Below, one piece after another: positions 23,798 through 34,717 of a stretch of 64,000 nt of DNA (positions are counted from its first letter, which is position 1; each line of letters opens with the position of its first letter). The notes beneath the pieces were generated by a model, which was not told the origin of the DNA, searched no databases, and saw only the letters and a list, made by a program, of their open reading frames with translations. This stretch comes from Thelephora terrestris. Its lineage: Eukaryota > Basidiomycota > Agaricomycetes > Thelephorales > Thelephoraceae. The position numbers were made by a program, and so were the translations under genes. Location: contig WIUZ02000011.1 of the NCBI GenBank assembly GCA_015956445.1, positions 434,001 through 498,000 on the forward strand, in the 5' to 3' direction.

Positions 23798-24298
23798 CAC
23801 TGGGGGCAGGGGCACCTGGAATCAGTGATTACATCTTGATTACATGGTGAGTTCATGTGCACTTCTCAATAATTGTAATTGCCGATTCCAGGTTGATTAC
23901 ATTTCAAATGTTACCTTGACATGTAATACAGCCAATGTCCACCAATTCCATTTGAAATGTTCTCAACAAATGTTTCTGGGATGTTTTTGACCTGTCAGCA
24001 AAAATGATACTGCAATGTAATCAGCATGTTCTTCAATCGTCCAGGATGTAATCTAAATGCACTCAAAAACATGAGATGTTTTCAAAATGTACCCACTGGG
24101 CACATTCAGGAAACATTGCTTGGGAACATCTTGAGGAAATTTCAAACAGAGTTGGTGGCAACAGTTGAATTACATGTCAAGGTAACATTTGGAATGTAAT
24201 CAACCTGGAATTGGTGATTACAATTATTGAAAAGTGCACATGAACTCACCATGTAATCAAGATGTAATCACTGATTCCAGGTGCCCCTGCCCCCAGTG
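23798..24298. mobile_element. CACTG-ended MITE, 501 bp, second copy
   Basis: Same termini and length as 19318-19818, with duplication TGA (23795-23797, 24299-24301). It is inserted in exon 2 of the family-1 gene; the empty codons are intact at about 29190. Confidence 0.9.
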
Positions 24299-24716
24299 TG
24301 ATGGGGTTGACCTGGGACGATGAGCTCTGGGTCCGGTCCATGATCGCCGAGAAGGTGATCTTCCAGATGAGGGGTAGGTTTGGGGAACTGGAGCATCCGA
24401 TCAAAAAGGAGCTCTGGTACACCCTGCAGAGGGGGATCTATGATCAGGACCTGTTGGAGCACGGGGCAACCGTTCCTCGGGCCGTCCGCCACGCCACCAC
24501 TTCCACCACACTGTTGTGGTCGCTCGTTCGAGAGGGGGAAAGCCAGGTAGGTTTTCCGTTTGGATATTCGAGTATGACTCTCGACTAACCAAACTGCCTA
24601 GGTTGAACAATTGGAGCGCAAGGTGAAGGAAGCGAAGGCAGATGTCCTTCGTTTGTCAGCGGAGGGTCTCTTGATGAAGGAGACCATGGCCGCCTTCCAG
24701 AAGGGGACAAATGAGG

Positions 24717-27141
24717 TGTCAGGCCAACGCGACCTCTACAGTTCAATAACACTCTTGCTATCCAAACCTATCACACTCAGGGGTCAAACACACAGTTATA
24801 ACCCTGTTGCAAACCCAGGGATATCGGAAGTCTCTTCACAGACTAGATTGGAGGAGAGGAGAAAGAAGGAGACAAGGGTCTTCAGGCACTCTTGCTCTAA
24901 GCACACAGCAGTAGAGGTCACGGAGAGTCTGATGATAACAAATCTAAGGAGTACAGGCTAAACTACTCTGAGTATATATACTACTTAGATTTGTGACGTG
25001 ACGGTGACATGTAACTACCCTAAAGATACAAACACAGACAAACATGGTCCGTGCGCAGCACTGCATGGTCTGTGCGTTACGTGGTGACTAATGCTACAAA
25101 TTATCAGCTGATAAACGAAAGTGTGGCGGCCAATAGCAATTTGAGAGCATTACAAAGCAGTTACAAAGCATGACGTAGCCTGGGAACGTTCGGAAGGAAT
25201 GTGGGTATGACTGACTAACAGCCAATGGCAAAAGGGGAGCATATGACTAAGAAATAGGGGCATATGATGTCATGTGGGTCATGCACAGTAAACAATAGAA
25301 ATGATGACTCAACTCCTGAGTCGTGGAAGGGGCGTGGCATTTGGTATATAACCAAAGGGGGTTGGATGACTGGTCTTCCAACAAACCTCCCTTTGTTACA
25401 CACACAGCCAACATGCCTCGTGCTCAAACTCGTGTTCCCACTCGTCGCTCTTCTTCCTACTCTCCTGTTCAGGAGAGTAACTTCAACATCGACCGTTTTT
25501 CCCATGCTCGTCGGGATCCTTCCCGTCCTTATCCCACTTTGGGAGCCGTTATGGACCGAACCGCCACCGCTGACCCTAAGGAAGGGTTCTCTGACTTAGG
25601 TGGGGGCCGTGCTTGCGCATTCCGATTTAGGAAACCAAGCTAACTCCTTTTAGGTTTCAGGGACTTTCTCCAAGCCGCTCGTAGGGTGTCTCGGCGCAAG
25701 TTGGCGCGTATCGAGACTAACCCATATGCGAACGAACTCCTCAATAGGGGTGTTGAGTTCGTGACTGAGGCCAACGAGACCTTCAACTCCGTGTTGGAGG
25801 CCAGCGTTCTCCATACGGGGAACGTTGGGTCCATGTTGATGGATGAAGTGGCTCATGTCAATGAGCGCATTGATGGTCGTCGCGAAGAGATAGAAGCTTT
25901 GGAGAACTGGAAGGAGGATATGCAAGGCGTCATTCATGGACAGGAAGATAGTGTTGTTCGGCAGGGGGCCGATATCGATTTGTTGAAGGTAAGAAAGTTT
26001 GGGTTCGGAGTAATTGACCCTTTCTAACTCAAACTTTCTTTTTAGGAAGAGGTGACTACTCTCAAGGACTTGGTTCGGGCTCTGGTTACCAAAACCGGAG
26101 AATTGGAGGACGATAAGGTAACGGGTAGGGGTTGAAGGTTTTTGATGTCTTCTAACCCTATTCGTCTTAGGTTCGCCTTACTTGTCGTATCTCCGAGTTG
26201 ACCGGAGAGGTTCGGGATCTCCAGAGGAGGTGCAATGAGCCAGAGGTCCGAGTCGAAGAAGAGGAAGAGGAAGTTCCGCATCGGGCCGGGTCGCCGATCA
26301 TCCCTAATCGGGCTGAGTCGCCGCCCGCTCGTTTATTGGTCCGTCACGAGAACAGGTTGGTTCCCGTTGATGATGAGGTCATCGAGATTGGGAGCGACGA
26401 ATTCTACCAGAACGTAGGAGTCGTCCGTCGGGACACTCCTCGTCCTGAGTTCGTTTCTACTCCTTGGGGTAGTCGCCGTCAATGGCCTGCTCTGGAGTAT
26501 GATCCGTACACCGAGTTCGTTCCCGATAGTGAACCAAACTCTGATACGGAGCTTCCAGATTACGATGACTTGTCGGACGTGGACCCGAACGAGATCCGGG
26601 AGCAGAACTGGTTGAACGAGGAGTTGGTGAGATCGGCATTGGAAGTAGTACAAAGGATCCGAAGAGATATTGATTAGATAACTCTTTTGTACTGTTGGCT
26701 TCCAATGAATCTTCTTTCTATTTTGTCTATTGTGCGTGATCCATGAGTCGTAAAGCATAATGGTTTTCATAAGTCCAATCCAAGGGTCAGATTAATAAGC
26801 CGGTTGACTTCTGCGAGAGGTCAGCACGTGACACTTATTAATACATCCCTTGTTGTCGGTAGCCTGAATATCTACTAGTCGTCCAGGGGCAACGGAGGGC
26901 CAGGTAGGGGGGATCTTCGTATGAAGGTCCGCCGGTACATGTTCACGTATTATACCTCGGGTCTTCTGGGGTATCTTGACTAGTAGCACATTCCACGTAT
27001 TGGACTTTGAGTCGTTAAGCATAGGGCATACTGCATAATAAACAGTTTACCGCCGTGTTTAGGGCAAGGCACCAACTGACTTAGTGGTGATGAGGCGTTA
27101 AATAAAGGAAATAAAAGGGGGTAAATGGCGAAATCATCACA
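24717..27141 (+). mobile_element. Gene-bearing TG...CA element, family E
   Basis: Starts TGTCAGGCCAACG and ends AAATCATCACA, with duplication TGAGG (24712-24716, 27142-27146), inside the coiled-coil exon of family-1 copy 2. It is 2425 bp and looks whole. It holds one four-exon gene (25413-26677) with a TATATAA box. No transposition enzyme is seen. Confidence 0.75.
25413..26677 (+). CDS. Family-E coiled-coil acidic protein
   Basis: There are four exons: 25413-25599, 25654-25988, 26046-26117 and 26171-26677. All introns are GT...AG of 53-57 nt, giving 366 residues. TATATAA (about 25342) lies 70 bp upstream of the ATG, followed by a C-rich leader. Residues about 65-200 are predicted coiled coil or helical (RREEIEALENWKEDMQ, KDLVRALVTKTGELEDDK, ISELTGEVRDLQRR), then an acidic run (VRVEEEEEEVPH), an Arg/Pro linker and a second acidic region (DTELPDYDDLSDVDPNE). 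There is no recognised catalytic domain. In exon layout, TATA-ATG spacing and coil-plus-acidic design it parallels the family-1 protein without clear sequence identity. It could be a gag-like or DNA-packaging protein or a captured host gene; the function is unknown. Confidence 0.65.
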
Positions 27142-27743
27142 TGAGGCGTTGGAGGCGATGGTCACTAACCATCAAGAGTTAGTCGCCGGTCTGAAAGTCC
27201 GGGACAACAACATCAGGAGTGCGTTGGATACGAGGGACGATCGCCTGGATAGGCACTCGAAGAGGATCAGGGATGAAAGCAGCAAGGTATGCGGCTTTCA
27301 TCATTCTCTTGGTGAATGACGAAAGCTGACATTCTCTAGATCAAGGAACTCGAGGATCTAGTGTCCGTGTTGACCGCGCGGGTCGAGTCTTTGCAGGACA
27401 AGACCTGTAACTGCAAGGAAGGTCCTGTGTTGGTGGGTCAAGGGACAGCCAATGTTCCGTTGAGTTGGAGTACGCCGATGAGGTGGTACTCCCGTCGCCT
27501 AACCCATTTTCCTACGCCATGCCTCCAATCGAGAACACGGTTCCCGTCCCTACTCCGGCTCTGTCAGGAACATGGTATTTTTAAACTTTTTATAACACAC
27601 TCTTTCTTCGAACTCTTCTTACCTATTCTTATGTTTTAAATGCTTCACACTCCTTATCCTTCACACCGATCATTCGAAAACACACACGCGCGTACTATTC
27701 CCAGCGAATCCACAACGAGCTATACAAGTGCTATCCAATCCCA

Positions 27744-29482
27744 TCAAAAGTCGACTCTATCTACGGCAGGCCTGAAGGTCACCAAACGTCCATCTCGGAG
27801 ATCGTAGTGCTGGCCCCTCCTCGCTAGGACCTCCCAGAACATGGCGTCACCATCTTCGGCACTCAGCTGAACGACTAGTTCAAGCCGATAGGAAGAGATA
27901 CCTTCGAGCGGACCGATCAGCCTCCCAGATGTCACCGAACTCTGGAACACCTGGTCCCACATCGCCATCACCGGGTGACTGCTCGACAGCACTATCGACG
28001 TAGTCGGCAAGCGACCCTCCGTCTCCCTCGTCGGACCCCTGGGTAGGATCCTGGATTGCGAGTCGACGCTGGTGGCGAAGCTGGATCTCCGACTCGACCT
28101 GTTGGTAGGGACGGTTGATCCGATAGCGGAACTTTCGTCCCCCATCTCGACCAGACTGGTCACCATCTGACTCAACTGGACGCGGGTATGGGTAAGCCGA
28201 TGGAGCCATGCGATGAGCAGGACGGCATCGAGAGCGCTTGCAACGTTGCCCCTTAGTCACCGGACGTACCTCGGCGACCCTCGGAGCATCTTCGGCTCGG
28301 TCAACCTCTATGACCTCATCTTCGATCTTCACCAACTGATGGATCGGCTGCAAGACACAGCGCCCACAGTTCTCCTTGTCGGAAGCGGCCAGAGTGGAAG
28401 CCGGAGCCGGAGTCGGAACGGGAACCGAGTTCTCGATCGGAGGCGTCGCGTAGGACGACGGGTTAGGCGATGGGAGTACCACCTCGTTGGCGTACTCCAA
28501 CTCGAACGGAACATCGGCAGTCCCCTGACCAACCAATTTGGGACCCTCCTTGCAGTTGCAGGTCTTGTCCTGCAAGGACTCCACCTGCGCTGTCAACACA
28601 GCCACCACGTTCTCGAGTTCTTCGGTCTAGGAAATGTCAGCTTCCATCATTTTAAGCAATGATGAAAGCAGCATTACCTTTTCATCCCTCCTGGCCAACG
28701 CTCCCTTAATGTTGTTGTCCCTAACCTTCAACCCGGCGATCAACTCTTGATGGTTGGCAACCATCGCCTCCAACGCTTCGTTCGTCCCCTGCTGGAAGGC
28801 AGCCAAGGTCTCCTTCAATTGAAGACCCTCTGCTGATAGACGAAGGACGTCTGCCTTCGCTTCCTTTACCTCCCGCTCCAACCGTTCAACCTAGGCAGTC
28901 TGGTTAGTCGAGAGTCATACTCGAATATTCAGACAGAAAACCTACCCGGCTTTCTCCTTCTCGAACGAGCGACCACAAGAGACTAGTGGAAGCGGTAGCA
29001 TGACGGATGGCCCGAGGAACGGTCGCTCTGTGCTCCAACAGATCCTGATCGTAGATTCCCCTCTGCAGGGTGTACCAGAGCTCCTTTTTGATCGGATGCT
29101 CCAGCTCCCCAAACCTACCCCGCATTCGGAAGGCCACCTTCTCGGCAATGATCGTACGGACCCAGAGCTCGTCGTCCCAGGTCAACCCCATCAAATGAGG
29201 CATCGTTTCCCTGAGACGTTCGGCGTCCACTTCCGTCACGACCTCCAAGATCTAGAAGCCGTTAGTCTGACATCAAACGCCAAAAGAACGTTCCTCTACC
29301 TAGAGGAAGACGTTAGTGCAAATACACAAAGCTCTAGGTCTCCCCCATACCTGGTCATCCGTGGCATAGGGAGTCCCAGCCGCACAGGCGTAGGACTTGC
29401 GAGCGGCGGCACGACGGTCAATGCGAGAGATGGTAGAGATACCATTGGCGACTTTGTAGGTATGGTTGTTGGGGAAGGACAT
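27744..29482 (-). CDS. Family-1 coiled-coil protein gene (best copy)
   Basis: Exon 1 is 29351-29482 (44 codons, MSFPNNHTYKVANGISTISR), exon 2 is 28946-29251 (102 codons), exon 3 is 28678-28890 (71 codons) and exon 4 runs from 28626. All boundaries are GT...AG and in phase. Reading exon 4 straight gives 465 residues with a stop at 27880. A second frame of exon 4, open from about 28175 to 27744 (ending FRPAVDRVDF), is also conserved in the other copies and may be the true C-terminus through an extra splice. Exon 2 has the conserved core HPIKKELWYTLQRGIYDQDL. Exon 3 is a heptad coiled coil (VERLEREVKEAKADVLRLSA). Exon 4 is Pro-rich, then acidic (VKIEDEVIEVDRAED), then Arg-rich (GQRCKRSRCR). Family unknown; no enzyme motif seen. 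Confidence 0.65.
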
Positions 29483-29549
29483 GTTTTGGTAAGATGATGG
29501 GGAAGTTGCTGGTGTTGCTGATCAAGGATGGCTCCAAGAAGACGTCCTT

Positions 29550-29605
29550 CTTATAGCCTAGATCGGTGATCCTTCACGTGACCTACCTCGACGAACCTCA
29601 TTGGT
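29550..29605 (-). promoter_or_regulatory. Promoter of family-1 gene: TATA, CACGTG, CCAAT
   Basis: On the minus strand, CTATAAG lies about 68 bp upstream of the ATG at 29482, CACGTG at 29575-29580 and an inverted CCAAT word at about 29600. The same arrangement occurs in copy 2, and in copy 1 apart from the CACGTG site. Confidence 0.55.
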
Positions 29606-30380
29606 CCGGGTCACATCAACTTCCGCCCCTGTACCATCATCGTTGGCTTACTACATCAAGCTGACACCTCGGCCCGCGGGACGGCCTTGGAAGAACTTCG
29701 TTCCGGAACGCCTAGAACGCGCGCGCACTAAAAATAGGTCTCAAGACCCTGATGACCCCTTTATGACATCACGAACCCCTTTTACGACCCCTCATGACTT
29801 TACGATTACGATCAACCCTGGACCCTGATCACACACGTGGACAGTCACATCACAGTCTCCTAACCGGAGGAAGGAATCACCGTTATTCGGAAGGGGTGCC
29901 TTAGACTCCTTTTGTTTAGCCCAGTGAATGTGGAGTAGCCGTTAGCGTGAAACGCCGGCGAATCTGTAATCCCTCATGTCCCATGAGTCTAGGCCCGACC
30001 TCCTCATGTTCGGACGTACGTTGAGGTTGCCACTAGTCCGTGATGCTGTTACCGCCTACAGACAACAAGGGATGTTGCATGGCTCTACTCCCGAATCCCC
30101 TGGCATAGCTATGTAAAGGGAGATTGCTACCTGGCCCTTGGGTGTGATCCCCAGGTACGAACTTTCATGACCCCATGCCCCTTTTTCTTTTAGGACTAGT
30201 GTTATCTTTACCCCTATGTTTCATGCGGACATTCCTTATCTTTTATGCAATCCTTCACACGCTAGTAAGGCCCTTTGTCCTTTATTCTCCCACGTGTCAC
30301 CTTGTTCGCTTCCCTTACTTAGCGTTCTCACACTCCTTATCTCCCTTTGTTCTGGACTTGATAAGGGTATATTAGGGTAT

Positions 30381-30420
30381 TGACGTCATGGCCACTCCTT
30401 TAGTATAAGTAGCAACTGTG
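30381..30420 (+). promoter_or_regulatory. CRE-like site plus TATA-like box, outward-facing
   Basis: TGACGTCA is followed about 20 bp later by GTATAAGTAGC, reading toward the element's CTGACA end. It is conserved at 15843, 49166 and, in inverse, at 21256. This is what an LTR-type promoter would look like; activity is inferred. Confidence 0.45.
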
Positions 30421-31016
30421 GCTGTATCGTAGTACCTTAGTTTTGTTACCTCAGGAAATCCTCTGCCCTTCTCAGCCCAGTTGCAGTTAAGGCCAAGTCA
30501 GAGTTTCTTGTTTGATCCAAGACATCCCCCATCTGCTCTCCCTCCCGCTCTGCGCGTCAACTGCGCCTCGTAACTATAGACTCTCCGCAGTCATATTAGA
30601 ACACCTCGAGCGTCCAGTCGATCAACTGGTGGAGTCATCAATCCTGTTGTAGGGATCAACCCTTGTTTGTTAAACCGAACGAAGTACGGTTTAGGTTGGG
30701 TTTCTCTTTAGGATTTCGACCTGACTTGCAGTGACCTCGGACAACCTACCGGAAGAATAGAGACGTGATCGTTCTCTCACAAGCTAGTTGGACTAGTGAG
30801 TACTCTGCGGAGTCGGCTCAGTGAACTGGTAGTTGTTGGGGTAGAGTGGCCCTGACAGGCTCCAGCTTCTACTTTGGCCAAGTCCGACAAGGAGAACTGC
30901 CGGCGTTGCCCACTGCAGCCGATCAGTCAGCTGGTCAAGATCGAGGATGAGGTCATGGAAGTTGCCCGGGCCAAAGATGCTCCGAGGGTCGCCGAGGTAC
31001 GTCCGGTGATAACAGG

Positions 31017-32382
31017 CACTGGGGGCAGGGGTTGGTTTACTGAGTCAGTAAAGTGTGAGTAAATCACAAGTAAATGGAAAAAGAACCTAGCAAAATACTT
31101 GCCTGGCAAGCGCAAAGCAAATTCACAATTTACTGAGCCAATTTACCTGCAATTTACTGGGTTCAGTATGCGCTCAGTATGTTTACAGTTTACTGGGTCA
31201 TGTGACCACAGTTTCCCTGTTCGGTAAACCTTGGAAAAATTCACGATTTGCTGACTAAATTTACCTGCAATTTACTGAGCCACTTGCCCAATCAGTATGT
31301 TTTCAATTTGCTGAGTGGTTTGATCACGGTTTACTGGACTCAGTAAACTGGAAAAAAACCAAACTGGTTTACTGACGATGTCCCTGATTGGTCAATTTTA
31401 AAAATAACCGAAAATTTACCTGGATGTGTCATTGTCAGTAAACTGCAAGTTTTCTTTCAGTAAATTGGAAATACATGTCAGGTAAACTGGGAAAACACGT
31501 GACAATTTGATTATGGTTTACTGGACTCAGTAAATCACAAAAAAACCTAACCGGTTTACTGACGATGTACCTGATTGGCTAATTTGAAAAAAACTCGAAA
31601 ATTTACCAGGACGTGTCTTTATCACTAAACTGCAAGTTTTCTTTCAGTAAATCGCAAGTACACGTAAAGTAAACCAGAAAACACGTGAACTTTGAATTTA
31701 CTTACAGTTTACACGTGTTTTCTGGTTTACTTTACGTGTACTTGCGATTTACTGAAAGAAAACTTGCAGTTTAGTGATAAAGACACGTCCTGGTAAATTT
31801 TCGAGTTTTTTTCAAATTAGCCAATCAGGTACATCGTCAGTAAACCGGTTAGGTTTTTTTGTGATTTACTGAGTCCAGTAAACCATAATCAAATTGTCAC
31901 GTGTTTTCCCAGTTTACCTGACATGTATTTCCAATTTACTGAAAGAAAACTTGCAGTTTACTGACAATGACACATCCAGGTAAATTTTCGGTTATTTTTA
32001 AAATTGACCAATCAGGGACATCGTCAGTAAACCAGTTTGGTTTTTTTCCAGTTTACTGAGTCCAGTAAACCGTGATCAAACCACTCAGCAAATTGAAAAC
32101 ATACTGATTGGGCAAGTGGCTCAGTAAATTGCAGGTAAATTTAGTCAGCAAATCGTGAATTTTTCCAAGGTTTACCGAACAGGGAAACTGTGGTCACATG
32201 ACCCAGTAAACTGTAAACATACTGAGCGCATACTGAACCCAGTAAATTGCAGGTAAATTGGCTCAGTAAATTGTGAATTTGCTTTGCGCTTGCCAGGCAA
32301 GTATTTTGCTAGGTTCTTTTTCCATTTACTTGTGATTTACTCACACTTTACTGACTCAGTAAACCAACCCCTGCCCCCAGTG
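31017..32382. mobile_element. CACTG-ended giant palindromic MITE, 1366 bp
   Basis: Termini CACTGGGGGCAGGGG with complement; duplication AGG (31014-31016, 32383-32385). The whole element is a near-perfect hairpin with its centre at about 31700. The arms (about 680 bp) repeat TTTACTGACTCAGTAAA-like and ACACGTG words. It has no coding capacity. The shared 15-bp end links it to the 501-bp MITEs despite unrelated interiors. Confidence 0.9.
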
Positions 32383-32840
32383 AGGGCAGCGTTGTAAACA
32401 CTCTTGACGCCGTGTTGCTCATCGTATGGCACCCTTGGCTAATCCTTATCCGCATCCAGTTGAGTCAGATGGTGACCAGTCTGGTCGAGCTGAGGGACGA
32501 TCCTTCCGATACCGGGTCAACCATCCCTACCGACAGGTCGAGTCGGAGGTCCAGCATAGGTACCTCACTCAACTCGCAATACAGGATCCCGCCCAGGCCT
32601 CCAATGAGGGAGACAGAGGGTTGCTCTTCGACTACGTCGACAGCGCTGCCGAGCAGTCACCCAGTGATGGAGATGTGGGACCAGGTGTTCCACAGTTCGG
32701 TGACATCTGGGAGGCTGATTGGTCTGCTCAAAGGAGTCTCTTCCTATCGGCTTGAACTAGTCGTTCAGTTGAGCACGGAGGACGGGGATGCCATGTTTGG
32801 CGAGATCCTTGCGAGGAGGGGCCGGTTCTTTGATCTCCGG

Positions 32841-33840
32841 TGTCGTGACCATATTTCGGACACTATCCAGAATCGCGACCTTCTCTCGACTATCGACAAC
32901 CGCTGCGCGAGGTCTGAATGACTTCCCTCAGCATTCTCGACTGTCCCGACAAGGATTCGCTGTCCCTTCACTTCGCCACATGTCCCTCTCTCCCTATTCT
33001 CCCTCGCGACCTCCTGATGTTTTCCCTTTCGACCTGCGACTTAGACCTGTGACCTGCGCCCTTCAACCTTAGACCTGCGACCTGCGTTCCCCAGTAGATA
33101 GTTTCCCTCAGACTCTTCTTCCCTCACACCTTGTCCCGATTACGTCCCGACCATTTCCTGACTCTCCACCACGTCTTGTTTCTTTAGTTTACATTTCCCT
33201 ATTTCCATTCCCTGCGTCCCGATCACGTCTCGATCAATCGCTCCGCTCTCGACTCTAGGCCTCCCTCTGGTTCACTTTCCAACCACATTCCCTTCCTTCG
33301 CTGTTTCCTTCGATCCCTTGCCTTCCCTATGTCATAGACGCGTCATTAGGTCTTTTGACATCATTTTGGTTCGTTCCCTTTGGTTCCTTCGTTCTCAGAG
33401 TCCCCAGTAGTGTATATAAAGACTCCTGTACTCGATAGACCCAGCAATCACGCAGCAGTGTTCCCTCTCTCTCTCTTCCTCTCTCTCTCTCTCTCTTCTG
33501 AGGCCTAGCAGCGTTGCTACGGTCCTCCCTTTGGTTCCCTCGTCGTCTCGCCCTCGTTCTCGTCGTCCCTCTGGTCTCTTGTGTCCCGCTGGTGTCCCGC
33601 TTTTCAGCCTTGTTGTCCCGACGTTTCCCGACGTTTTCCTTAGTTAGCTATCAATAGTTTCGTTCTTTGGTTCCCCTGTTATCTTCCACTTCGTTCCCCC
33701 GATTTGCATCGCGACTTTCCCTCTCATCGTTTATTCCCTTCCTGCAGATCCCCTAGAGGCTCACGCCTCTAAACCGAGGATCTGACCTTCTAACTGCCAT
33801 CTCTGCCCTCTCGGACTCCGAAGGCTTAGTGGCTAGTTCA
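32841..33840. mobile_element. Solo LTR, 1000 bp
   Basis: Begins TGTCGTGACC and ends GGCTAGTTCA, with duplication CCGG (32837-32840, 33841-33844). It sits in the 3' part of the family-1 copy 2 gene. Closely related to 19254-20784 (TATAAAGAC near 33415, CT-rich run at 33468-33500). Confidence 0.85.
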
Positions 33841-34082
33841 CCGGGATGGAACACTGATGACGATGAGGCCTGCCGTAGATCAAGTTGACTTTTGATGGGA
33901 CATTGATAGCACTGTATATAGCCATGTTGTTACGATTCGCTGGGAATGGTATGCGTGTTTGTGTGTTTTGAATGATTGGAGCAAAGGATAAGGAACGTGA
34001 AGCGTTCAAACATAAGAAATGGTAAGAAGAGTTCGAAGAAAGAGCGTGTTAGAAAAAGTTTAAAAATACCATATTCCTGACA

Positions 34083-34173
34083 GAATCAGTGATTACAATT
34101 ATTGGAAAGTGCACATGAACTCACCATGTAATCAAGATGTAATCACTGATTCCAGGTGCCCCTGCCCCCAGTG
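34083..34173. mobile_element. Right end of a CACTG MITE (fragment)
   Basis: The last 91 bp match the right end of the 501-bp MITEs, up to CCCCTGCCCCCAGTG. The left part is missing; family-1 copy 2 abuts it. Confidence 0.8.
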
Positions 34174-34360
34174 TCAACGACCCTCGGAGTATCTTCGGCC
34201 CGATCAACGACCATGACCTCATCCTCGATCTTCACCAGCTGACTGATCGGCTGCAGCGGGCAACACCGACAGTTCTCCTTATCGGACTCGGCCAAAGTAG
34301 AAGCCGGAGCCGGAGTCGGGATTGGAGACGCGTTCTCTACCGGAGGTGTGGCGTAGGAGG
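34174..34360 (-). pseudogene. Family-1 gene fragment
   Basis: Part of the last exon (minus) with ESDKENCRCCPLQPISQLVK and ASYATPPVENASPIP, cut by the MITE fragment on one side and the DD34E transposon on the other. Confidence 0.7.
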
Positions 34361-34512
34361 CAGTAGTACTTATTAAAAACATTAATGTTTCAGGAGTATT
34401 TCTCATAAATTTGAATGATTTTTCTCATGAGTTTTTTGAATGGCCTGAGGGGGGATATTTTACTCATAAAGTTTTAATGGAAAATATGGGGGGACTGGGA
34501 CCCAGCTTACTG

Positions 34513-34717
34513 CACGTTTCGAAATAGTTGGCACGTGCGAACTCCGCCACGTCATGAGAAATGGGGACCTCAAACAGTGGCAACTTTGCTCACGCTTTTC
34601 TTCGACGACAACACAACTTCACCAGCCCATTCCTTGTCGCACACTACTTCAGGGCAACAGTGTCCAGAACGGCGCCAAGCTCAAGATCTTGAAATCTTCC
34701 TTTGACGGGATCGCGCC
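34513..34717. other. Transposon subterminal and leader region
   Basis: Non-coding sequence between the inverted repeat and the transposase start. It contains GCACGTTTCGAAATAGTTGG, of which a near-inverse copy lies next to the right repeat at about 44100-44124. Confidence 0.5.

Larger units (their letters stand above)
27562..30857 (-). mobile_element. Gene-bearing TG...CA element, family 1, copy 3 (uninterrupted)
   Basis: The reference copy: 3296 bp from TGTCAGGAACATGG to GTGGCCCTGACA with exact 5-bp duplication GGCTC (27557-27561, 30858-30862), inserted in the gene of copy 2. It looks whole, with no insertions. It carries the gene at 27744-29482 (-), its promoter, and a block at 30010-30857 with TGACGTCA at about 30381 and a TATAAGTA-like box pointing outward. 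It lacks a second LTR and any pol-like frame. TG/CA ends with a 5-bp duplication fit either an LTR-derived unit or an element moved by a retroviral-type (Ginger-like) integrase. Confidence 0.88.
23558..33895 (+). pseudogene. Family-1 coiled-coil gene, copy 2 (split by insertions)
   Basis: Exon 1 is 23558-23689 and exon 2 starts at 23737. Exon 2 is interrupted by the MITE 23798-24298. The coiled-coil exon starts near 24603 and is interrupted by element E, resuming at 27142. The last exon (from about 27340) is interrupted by copy 3, a palindromic MITE and an LTR, and its 3' end is near 33895. Each insertion has clean target duplications, so the gene was whole when they arrived. Confidence 0.75.
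20788..34082 (+). mobile_element. Gene-bearing TG...CA element, family 1, copy 2 (heavily nested)
   Basis: Starts TGTCAGGGCC (20788) and ends ATTCCTGACA (34082), in gene orientation +. Its continuity is shown by target duplications of everything inside it: LTR 21389-22774, MITE 23798-24298, element E 24717-27141, family-1 copy 3 at 27562-30857, palindromic MITE 31017-32382 and LTR 32841-33840. The flanks do not match (ATACG left, GAATC right), so one side has been rearranged since insertion. It is broken by these insertions. Confidence 0.8.

Noticed and set aside
27562-30857. Ordinary two-LTR retrotransposon
   Set aside because: The ends are different sequences sharing only TGTCAGG in inverse, no internal direct repeat exists, and no pol-like frame is present.
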